Position numbers and translations under genes: made by a program. 11,890 nucleotides of DNA, from positions 1-11,890 of the forward strand of contig NZ_DAMBQF010000043.1 of NCBI RefSeq assembly GCF_032062245.1, written 5' to 3'. Shown here piece after piece: positions 1 to 6,377 of the stretch. Origin of the DNA: Soonwooa sp032062245. Its GTDB lineage: Bacteria; Bacteroidota; Bacteroidia; Flavobacteriales; Weeksellaceae. The notes under the pieces were generated by a model that saw only the letters and a list, made by a program, of their open reading frames with translations, had not been told where the DNA came from and ran no database searches. How positions within the stretch are numbered: the first letter of the stretch is position 1; each line of letters opens with the position of its first letter.

Positions 1-40
1 TAATTTACTTCCTTAATTATCCTAATGCAAACTTACCATA

Positions 41-137
41 GAAGCGGCATCCTTTGGGATTGGCGTGAGGCGACGGAGCGTAGCAGAGCCGTCCGAGCGA
101 CAAGACGAAAGATAAAGCTGATAGCGGGATTAGCTCC
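41..137 (+). repeat. GC-rich structured intergenic repeat, copy 1 (possible ncRNA)
   Basis: This GC-rich block stands out from the AT-rich surroundings and recurs at 6166-6319 and, inverted, at 9331-9484. The shared core is at 68-98 (GAGGCGACGGAGCGTAGC and following). Three nested helices can be drawn: 49-55 with 108-113 (AUCCUUU with AAAGAU, one bulge), 60-65 with 98-103 (one G-A mismatch), and 72-76 with 89-93 (GACGG with CCGUC). A tail with TAGCGGGAT and TAGCTCC follows. Copy 2 preserves the helices with different bases, which supports an RNA-level structure. From memory, GC-rich hairpin elements of this general form (AGCGGCATCC ... GATA ... AGCGG) are common between genes in Flavobacteriia. 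They may correspond to a named family such as Flavo-1, but I cannot confirm that. The copy reads toward the S46 peptidase gene and ends about 80 bases before it. Confidence 0.65.
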
Positions 138-219
138 TAAAAAACAATTTAGTTTTCAAAGTATATAAAATCCCGTTCCGATAAAAATGCGTAAATTGGC
201 TCAATTTTAATGCTAAGAA

Positions 220-2358
220 ATGAAAAGTAAACTTCTATTATCAGCAATCTTACTACCTGCCGCAATGGCTTTTGCTCAACAATACGGCGGTATGTGGATG
301 CCTACAGAACTTAATGAAAAGGAAATGAAAGATTTGGGTATGAAAATCTCTGCGAAAGATATTTTTGACCCTAGCAAAGCGAGCATCAAAGATGCTGTGG
401 TACAATTCGATGGTGGATGTACTGCCGAAGTTATCTCAGGGCAAGGTTTATTATTGACCAATCACCACTGTGGTTATGATAATATTCAGTCACATTCGAC
501 GGTAGAAAATGATCTCTTAACCAACGGTTTTTGGGCTAAAAATATGGAAGGCGAACTTCCAAATCCTGGAGTAACTGTAGACTTTATCGCGGACATCAAA
601 GAAGTGACGCCACAGATTTTGGCTGGGACAGACGGACTAACAGGCGCTGCTCTTGATGCGAAAGTAAAACAAAATACAGAGGCCTACATCGCTTCTCAAA
701 AAGTTGAAAATTATCAAAAAGTTACTGTAAAATCGATGTATTACGGTAACAAATATTATGCTTACGTTATCGAGACCTACAAAGACATTCGCCTAGTTGG
801 CGCACCACCGCAAAGCATTGGTAAATTTGGTAGCGATACTGACAACTGGGTTTGGCCACGTCACACAGGAGATTTCTCGATGTTCAGAATCTATGCTGAC
901 AAAAATAACAAACCCGCGGAATATTCGAAAGATAACGTCCCTTACAAACCAAAACACTTCTTGCCTATTTCTATCAAAGACAAACAAGAAAATGATTTCA
1001 CGTTTGTATTTGGTTTCCCAGGAAGAACAACCGAATATCTTCCAGCTATTGCTGTAGAAAAAATCATGAACGAAACCGATCCTGCAATGATTTCAGTGCG
1101 CGATGTGACCTTGAAAGTTCTTGACGAAAAAATGAGAGTAGACAATGCAACAAGAATTAAATACGCTTCCAAATATGCGCGTATCGCCAACTCTTGGAAA
1201 AAATGGATTGGCGAGGTCGAAGGTCTTAAAAAATCAAATGCAGTTGGTAAAAAACAACAATACGAGCAATCTTTGATTTCGAAAAACCCTCAAATAAAAG
1301 CAACAATTGACGGATTAAACAAAGCTTATAACGAACAAGCACCTTACGCCCTTAACAGAGCTTATTATTCTGAATTACCACGAAATGCTGAGACGCTAGC
1401 CTTGGCAAGTTTGTTCTCTAGCTATGTTGAAGCTGTTGACAACGGGACTTTCAATGCGAAGTCTTTGGACGGTTTCAAAACCAGATTGTCAGATATCTAC
1501 AAAGATTATGAAAGCGATTTGGACGCCAAAGTAACGGCTCAAGTTTTGGCTTTGTATGCTACTAAATCTGCACCTCAGTTTTTACCAAGTGGTTTAGAAA
1601 AGTTTAAAGATGCAAAAGCGAATGTTGCCGTACTAGAAAACTATGCTAAAAACTCGATTATCACAGGCCAAGCCCATGTAAACGGCGCAACAACTTATAG
1701 TGACATCAACAAAGTATTTGCTGACCAAGCGAGCCTTGTTAAAGCTTTGAAAAACGATCCTTTAATCCAACTTTGGAACAATATTAAAGGCGCTTATGTT
1801 AGCACAACACACAGCAAAGTTACAAGTCTACAAGCTGAGATCGATACCTTGCAAAAGACCTTTATGGCACAACAAATGGCAACGGATAAAGACAGAAAAT
1901 TCTTCCCAGATGCTAACTCAACACTTCGTGTAACTTACGGAAAAGTAAAAGGCTCTAATCCTCGCGATGCTGTTAGCTACGGTTACAAGACAAACCTAGC
2001 TGGCGTTATGGAAAAATATGTTCTTGGAGATTACGAATTTGACGTTCCTAAAAAGTTGATCAGTCTTTATAATGCTAAAGATTACGGAATCTACAAGGAC
2101 AAAACTGGCGACGTCCCTGTTAACTTTACAGCGACCAATCATACAACAGGCGGTAATTCGGGCTCACCTGCTTTAGACGCTTATGGTAACTTGGTTGGTC
2201 TTAATTTTGACAGACAATGGGAAGGCACAATGAGTGACATCAACTATGATCCAAAATTCAGTCGTAACATTATGGTGGACACCAAATACATCTTGTTTAT
2301 CGTTGATAAATTTGCAGATGCTAAATGGCTTCTTAACGAAATGAAAATTATTAAATAG
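220..2358 (+). CDS. S46 family serine dipeptidyl-peptidase, DPP11-type (Asp/Glu-specific) predicted
   Basis: Predicted periplasmic exopeptidase that releases dipeptides from the N-terminus of peptides, supporting amino-acid nutrition in a protein-degrading bacterium. A signal peptide occupies residues 1-19 (KSKLLLSAILLPAAMAFA, cut before QQYGG). The S46 triad is readable: His83 in TNHHCGY, Asp218 in PRHTGDFS and Ser647 in GGNSGSPAL. Cys67 and Cys84 may form a disulphide. In Porphyromonas gingivalis the residue 18 positions after the catalytic Ser decides specificity: Arg673 in DPP11 (Asp/Glu at P1) and Gly673 in DPP7. Here that position is Arg665 (GLNFDRQWEG), so DPP11 is predicted. The length of 712 residues fits the family, and the central helical region is intact. 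The ATG at 220 places the signal peptide correctly; the upstream region is A-rich with no clear ribosome binding site. A strong terminator follows, so the gene is probably monocistronic. Confidence 0.95.
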   Translation: MKSKLLLSAILLPAAMAFAQQYGGMWMPTELNEKEMKDLGMKISAKDIFDPSKASIKDAVVQFDGGCTAEVISGQGLLLTNHHCGYDNIQSHSTVENDLLTNGFWAKNMEGELPNPGVTVDFIADIKEVTPQILAGTDGLTGAALDAKVKQNTEAYIASQKVENYQKVTVKSMYYGNKYYAYVIETYKDIRLVGAPPQSIGKFGSDTDNWVWPRHTGDFSMFRIYADKNNKPAEYSKDNVPYKPKHFLPISIKDKQENDFTFVFGFPGRTTEYLPAIAVEKIMNETDPAMISVRDVTLKVLDEKMRVDNATRIKYASKYARIANSWKKWIGEVEGLKKSNAVGKKQQYEQSLISKNPQIKATIDGLNKAYNEQAPYALNRAYYSELPRNAETLALASLFSSYVEAVDNGTFNAKSLDGFKTRLSDIYKDYESDLDAKVTAQVLALYATKSAPQFLPSGLEKFKDAKANVAVLENYAKNSIITGQAHVNGATTYSDINKVFADQASLVKALKNDPLIQLWNNIKGAYVSTTHSKVTSLQAEIDTLQKTFMAQQMATDKDRKFFPDANSTLRVTYGKVKGSNPRDAVSYGYKTNLAGVMEKYVLGDYEFDVPKKLISLYNAKDYGIYKDKTGDVPVNFTATNHTTGGNSGSPALDAYGNLVGLNFDRQWEGTMSDINYDPKFSRNIMVDTKYILFIVDKFADAKWLLNEMKIIK

Positions 2359-2398
2359 TTTTTAAAATACGATTACAAGTATTAGATAATATTTTCTT

Positions 2399-2437
2399 AA
2401 CATTGTCAAGGCGAAAGCTTTGACAATGTTTTTTTTA
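2399..2437 (+). terminator. Intrinsic terminator of the S46 peptidase gene
   Basis: Inverted repeat 2401-2412 / 2417-2428 (CATTGTCAAGGC with GCTTTGACAATG, one G-U pair) closed by a GAAA tetraloop and followed by a run of eight T. The stem extends by two A-U pairs at 2399-2400. It lies 41 bases after the peptidase stop and runs almost into the proposed start of the next gene, so that gene probably has its own transcription start. Confidence 0.93.
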
Positions 2438-2439
2438 TA

Positions 2440-3483
2440 GTGAGCGCAAAATCTATCTTTTATAAATCGGCTTCAATTTTTTTGAGTTCTTTTTCTTTGG
2501 AGACACTTGCAAAGTATCCTCCTTACCGAGATCTAGTTATCGTCTATCACAGCGTAAGTGACGAAAAGCTAAAACATGTCCAACACCTTTTCCCCTATCG
2601 AAGTTCGAAAACTTTTATTAAAGATGTGGACGAGCTTTCTAAAGCTTTTGACTTTATCGATTGGGAGACTTTTTTAGAAAGAAAAACAAGCAAAAATAAA
2701 ATAGGAAAACCAAACCTATTATTGACTTTTGATGATGGCTATTCTGATTTCCATGATGTCATCGCACCTATTTTAAAACAAAAAGGAATCTACGCGATCA
2801 ACTTTATCAATCCCAAATTTATTGATAATAAAGACCTCATGTGGCGTTGCAAAGCAAGTCTTTTGATTTCAAAAATTGAAGAAAATAAAGATCTTCTACA
2901 ACAGATTTCAAGTTTTAAAAGTTTACAACTAAATCCAGTTGTTTCGGATATCAAAAAAAATCTTCTTTCCATTAAATTTGAAAATCAAAATCTTCTGGAT
3001 GAGCTTGCAACTTTTTTGAACATCGATTTTAAAACTTATTTAGCACAAAATAAAGTTTATCTCACGACTGATGAATTATTAAAATTAAAACAAGACGGCT
3101 TTGGAATTTCGGCGCATGGTTGGGATCATCCTTTGTATCAAGAATTAAGTCTTGATGGGCAACTTGACAACACGCAAAAAGCTTTGGATTTTCTAGAAAA
3201 TTTAGGATTAAATAATGATTCGTTTGCTTTTCCATTCACGGACTTTGGAGTAAAAAATGATTTCTTCGAAAAACTATCAAAAGCTAATCCACGACTTCAA
3301 TATACTTTTGGTGCAGCTGGTCTTAAGCTCGATTCACGTTTCAAAAACTTGCAACGGATTCCGCTTGAAGTCGAAAATTATTCTGCAAAGCAAGTCATCA
3401 AAAACGAAATCATCTATTACAACTTGCTAAAATTAATTGGAAAACACCGAATTAAATTAGAAATCATTAGCCTTTTGCGATGA
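2440..3483 (+). CDS. Polysaccharide deacetylase (NodB-like, carbohydrate esterase 4 type)
   Basis: Predicted to remove N- or O-acetyl groups from a glycan; the substrate cannot be read from sequence. NodB motifs are present in order: YHSVSD at residues 35-41 opening the domain, the metal/catalytic TFDDGY at 96-101 (Asp98, Asp99), the second metal motif HGWDH at 226-230, FAFPFTDFG at 262-270 near the usual third motif, and RIPLEV at 307-312. About 120 residues separate motifs 1 and 2, more than in minimal NodB domains, and this insert looks helical. No signal peptide is convincing. The first 25 residues are moderately hydrophobic, so a cytoplasmic or membrane-associated role is likely. Start: there is no ATG before residue 134, the frame is open from 2401, and GTG at 2440 or TTG at 2482 are candidates. 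GTG 2440 sits four bases after the terminator T-run and has no ribosome binding site. The acetyltransferase gene begins 43 bases downstream. Confidence 0.85.
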   Translation: MSAKSIFYKSASIFLSSFSLETLAKYPPYRDLVIVYHSVSDEKLKHVQHLFPYRSSKTFIKDVDELSKAFDFIDWETFLERKTSKNKIGKPNLLLTFDDGYSDFHDVIAPILKQKGIYAINFINPKFIDNKDLMWRCKASLLISKIEENKDLLQQISSFKSLQLNPVVSDIKKNLLSIKFENQNLLDELATFLNIDFKTYLAQNKVYLTTDELLKLKQDGFGISAHGWDHPLYQELSLDGQLDNTQKALDFLENLGLNNDSFAFPFTDFGVKNDFFEKLSKANPRLQYTFGAAGLKLDSRFKNLQRIPLEVENYSAKQVIKNEIIYYNLLKLIGKHRIKLEIISLLR

Positions 3484-3487
3484 TTAG

Positions 3488-3519
3488 TTTCGTTTTAAAA
3501 ATCAAGTTTGTTATATTTG
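3488..3519 (+). promoter_or_regulatory. Bacteroidota-type promoter before the acetyltransferase gene
   Basis: TATATTTG at 3512-3519 matches the Bacteroidota -7 consensus TAnnTTTG exactly. Twenty bases upstream, TTTC at 3488-3491 is one base off the -33 consensus TTTG. Transcription would begin near 3525, essentially at the TTG start codon proposed for the next gene, implying a very short or absent leader, or translation from GTG at 3536. Confidence 0.5.
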
Positions 3520-3526
3520 TTTAAAA

Positions 3527-4609
3527 TTGAAAACTGTGATAGAAATTGTCGGACTTAACAAAAAACAACTTAAAGGATTTACAACTTCGGAAGCCTTTAA
3601 AAAGTTTGAGTTTGCGCCAATTTCTGAACTTCGCGAAGTCTCGCACATCGCAAATCCTCGCGCAACTGACGACGATACTTTATTATTCTTGGCTTATGAA
3701 GGTGAAGAACTTACGGGTTATCTTGGGATTTTACCAGACGACATCGCAAAAACAAACGGCGAAGTTTTCCATTTCGGATGGTTTTCGACTTTGTATATCA
3801 GCGAAAAACATCGTGGCAAACAGATTGCGCAAAAACTTCTGTATGCCGCCGAAGCCGCTTACAATGGACGAATGATGATCACCGAATTCACGGATAGTGC
3901 GCATGGACTATATAAAAAGATAGGACTTTTTGATGATCTCGAAGCCAAACAAGCCGTTCGATATTATTTTAAATCCAATCTTGCGGAAATTCTTCCAGCC
4001 AAAAAAGAGGTTTTTAATCGAAATAAAAAATGGATTTTAAGATTTGACAAATTAATAAATCCCGTCATTCCTTATATTTCAAAATCATCAAAATTAAATT
4101 ATTCTATCGCTTATAATTGGGATGACGAATTAAAAACTTTCATTGATAAACAAGAAAAAAATCCATTACACAGGAGCTCAAAAGACTTCGAATGGATCCT
4201 GAAGCATCCGTGGCTTTCTACCCAAAAAGAGCAGCCAAATTATTTGTTTTCATCTTATTCTGCATCCTATCAAATGTTTTGGGTAAAGCTTCATGAAGAC
4301 GGTATTTTGACAACTTGTTTTTTGTGTTCTATCCGAAATTCGCATCTTAAAGTTCTTTATTATTTTGCGGACGATATATCGAAAGTTGCAATTTCACTTC
4401 CGGGAATTATCAAAAATTACAAAGTGAAAATGATGACAATCTATGATGATCAACTTAATGAAGAATTAGCAAAAGGACAATCGGTAAAAGCTTTGTACAA
4501 ACGATATTTTAGAAGAAACTACCTTATCACCAAAACGCTAAAACAAGAGCTTGGCGCCGACTTCTATTACGAATTTGCGGATGGCGATGGCGATTTTAGC
4601 TTTACTTAG
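3527..4609 (+). CDS. GNAT-family N-acetyltransferase-like protein
   Basis: Predicted acyl-CoA-dependent acyltransferase with unknown acceptor. The N-terminal half carries a GNAT fold signature: LLFLAYEGEELTGYLGILPD (residues 52-71) forms the first strands, WFSTLYIS at 85-92 is the core strand, and EKHRGKQIAQKLL at 93-105 is the acetyl-CoA pyrophosphate loop (consensus R/Q-x-x-G-x-G/A). LYKKIGLFDD at 128-137 is the usual GNAT tail motif. Residues 150-360 are an extra region I do not recognise, possibly a second degenerate GNAT lobe. No signal peptide or membrane segment is seen, so it is probably cytoplasmic. The start is TTG at 3527 or GTG at 3536; no ATG fits, and the residues after it (SEAFKKFEFAPISELREVSH) look like a genuine N-terminus. 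It follows the deacetylase by 43 bases but has its own likely promoter. Its stop overlaps the convergent gene's stop (4606-4609). Confidence 0.75.
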   Translation: MKTVIEIVGLNKKQLKGFTTSEAFKKFEFAPISELREVSHIANPRATDDDTLLFLAYEGEELTGYLGILPDDIAKTNGEVFHFGWFSTLYISEKHRGKQIAQKLLYAAEAAYNGRMMITEFTDSAHGLYKKIGLFDDLEAKQAVRYYFKSNLAEILPAKKEVFNRNKKWILRFDKLINPVIPYISKSSKLNYSIAYNWDDELKTFIDKQEKNPLHRSSKDFEWILKHPWLSTQKEQPNYLFSSYSASYQMFWVKLHEDGILTTCFLCSIRNSHLKVLYYFADDISKVAISLPGIIKNYKVKMMTIYDDQLNEELAKGQSVKALYKRYFRRNYLITKTLKQELGADFYYEFADGDGDFSFT

Positions 4610-6055
4610 TCACAATTACATTTTGCACGACGATGTCTTTTGAAGTCGTTATCCCAAAATGGATACAGCTTTAATCCTATAAAAAAATTGGCGGCGTGTA
4701 ATTTTTTATGATTAAACAAGAGCGGAAAAATATTTTCGCTTCCCAATATAAGTGGACCAAGACGTAGATAAGCGCCAAATTGCAAATTTTTATAATCATA
4801 AAAAGCGGTTGAAAAACCATAGGCAATTGCAGGTTTTTGAACTGAATAAGTTGCAGAAAATGTATTAATTCTTTTAAGACTATTTTCAAAAATCGGTGTG
4901 CGTTGTATCCAATTAAAACTCAAATAGTGATTCGGTCTAATATTTTTACTCAAAGCTAAATGAATGCTTGTTGGTAACCCAATTTTGAAACCGTCAGAAA
5001 TGTGAGATTTATTAGGATCACCATAAACTTCAGTACTCAACAATCCTAAATACTGCTTAATCGACTCGAACTTGGTATTATCAAATTTTGGATTATCATC
5101 TAACAAAACTTTTGTATCGCCGATAAATACATGATTTTCACCATTAAATTTAACATAACCAATATCCAAAATATTAAAATCTACCTTAAGATCATAAGCC
5201 TCAGAATCCGGAAATTTATTAATAAAACTTAAGCCTAAATCTAAGCCTAAACCACTTCCTTGTTGCTTAAAATCATATTTTTTGGTTTCGAAATTATAAT
5301 TGGTTACGTAGCTTGCAGCAATGTCGTAACTGGTAGCTGTTGTCTGGTCATGATTTTGCGCATTAACTTCTGTACTTATATGTAAATCCTTATTATTCTG
5401 AAGATTATAAGCATCAAAACCCATTTCGTATTTTAGATTAATACCCAAAACCCATTTGTAATCTGACTGACGAAAAATTTCTGTTGCAAAATTTAATCCC
5501 AATTCGCCCCAGTTCATAAAACTAGTTTTGAACGGATTTACGGCATATTCTGCTGGTCGCGGCAAATTTTGACTCTGAAATCTAAAATAATTGTCAAAAT
5601 CGATAACTGACGTTTGCGTTCTAAGTCTAGTGAAAAGTCCAATATTAAAATCGTTTTCCCCAATTTTTGATTTGAAAGAAGGACGGTTCCAAAACATCAG
5701 AATTGAAGAAAAGCTTAGCTAAGTCCTTATTGTAATAATCTAAAACGTGGGCTTGACTAGCGCCTGTTATTCCGTTTTTAGGATCAGCAGCGACAATCTC
5801 CTCTTTTATTAATCCCAATAAATTCCCCTTTGAAATATAAGCGTAATCATTGTAAACATTAATATCTTCAGAAAATATTTGGATATCCCAAGGATTTGGG
5901 TTGATGTAAGTTTGTGTTGGCGAGAGCGAGCTTGCACTAATCCCACTATAGATATCATTTGAAAATAATAGGTTTTGTTGCGCTTCTACTTTTTGTAAAA
6001 TCAACAAAAGCGTTATTAAAAACAGTTTAAGAAAATCCGTTTTTTCCACTCGCAC
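4606..6055 (-). pseudogene. DUF5723-like outer-membrane beta-barrel protein, split by a frameshift
   Basis: Two overlapping minus-strand reading frames (6055-5645 and 5697-4606) make one protein of about 482 residues if one surplus base is removed. The first frame starts at GTG 6055 with a signal peptide (KTDFLKLFLITLLLILQKVEA, cut before QQN) and continues to LEPSF. The second resumes at FKSKIGENDFNIGLFTRLRT and carries alternating aromatic/hydrophobic beta-strands to a C-terminal CNCD. The natural join is in TCCTTCTTTC (about 5674-5683): dropping one base gives LEPSFFKSKIGENDF. The overall pattern (N-terminal Asn/Pro-rich entry, GLFTR strand, GLDLGL, FNILDIGYVKF, LPTSIHLALS) resembles DUF5723, a Bacteroidota family of unknown role. 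That assignment is from memory. A short hairpin sits just before the start. The gene ends in a four-base overlap with the convergent acetyltransferase gene. The frameshift may be real or a sequence error. Confidence 0.75.
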
Positions 6056-6059
6056 ACAA

Positions 6060-6077
6060 TTTCACTTTTTAGTGAAA
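6060..6077 (-). repeat. Short inverted repeat just upstream of the DUF5723-like start
   Basis: A seven-base perfect inverted repeat with a four-base loop (TTTCACT / AGTGAAA). On the minus strand it ends four bases before the GTG start at 6055. It has no T-run on the coding strand, so it is not a terminator for that gene. It could be an operator or an mRNA hairpin affecting initiation, or it could be chance. Confidence 0.4.
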
Positions 6078-6165
6078 ACGAATTTAATACTAATTTCTTA
6101 AAATATGTGAAAATAATCTAATGAACTTTAAATTCATTTAATCTTTTCTAATTATTCCAACTTTG

Positions 6166-6319
6166 CGTGAGGGCGAAGCGCATTGTTGGAGCTCGTGATG
6201 TGAGGCGGCGGAGCGTAGCGGAGCCGTCCGAGCATCACAGCGACTGTGCGGAGACCGACCTGAAGCGCGAACGCGGGCGACGCGCAGCGTCGAACCAAGT
6301 GAGCGCAAATGGGCACGCC
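6166..6319 (+). repeat. GC-rich structured intergenic repeat, copy 3 (diverged)
   Basis: The core at 6201-6232 differs from copy 1 at only two positions (G for A in both). Here the middle helix is GTGATG / CATCAC (6195-6200 with 6233-6238), a perfect pairing that replaces the sequence used in copies 1 and 2. The inner helix GGCGG / CCGUC (6207-6211 with 6224-6228) keeps its G-U pair. The 5-prime side (GAGGGCGAAGCGCATTG) and the 3-prime side (GCGGAGACCGACC, then GGGCACGCC) recall copy 2 but are degraded. The block fills most of the 322-base gap between the DUF5723-like and M16 genes and abuts the M16 terminator. A 78-residue open frame across it is an artefact of its base composition. Confidence 0.6.
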
Positions 6320-6354
6320 AAAAAAAAGCGACTCCTAACTGAATAGAAGTCGCT
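6320..6354 (-). terminator. Intrinsic terminator of the M16 peptidase gene
   Basis: On the minus strand, AGCGACT (6354-6348) pairs perfectly with AGTCGCT (6333-6327) across a 14-base loop and is followed by seven T (6326-6320). It lies 23 bases after the M16 stop codon. Confidence 0.88.
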
Positions 6355-6377
6355 GCAAATAATTTAATAACCAAAAA

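Noticed and set aside
2440..4609. Deacetylase plus acetyltransferase as a capsule or lipopolysaccharide biosynthesis cluster
   Set aside because: There are no glycosyltransferase, polymerase or export genes nearby, so the link rests only on adjacency.
5645..5697. Programmed frameshifting in the DUF5723-like gene
   Set aside because: No long slippery run, stop-adjacent rare codon or downstream stem is evident. A simple indel or error is more economical, although not disproved.
6121..6137. Imperfect dyad ATGAACTTTAAATTCAT as an operator
   Set aside because: It is AT-rich with a central mismatch and could easily arise by chance in this base composition.
6138..6374. A 78-residue minus-strand open frame rich in Arg and Ala
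   Set aside because: It runs through the GC-rich repeat and the M16 terminator. Its composition reflects the repeat, and it has no domain or signal.
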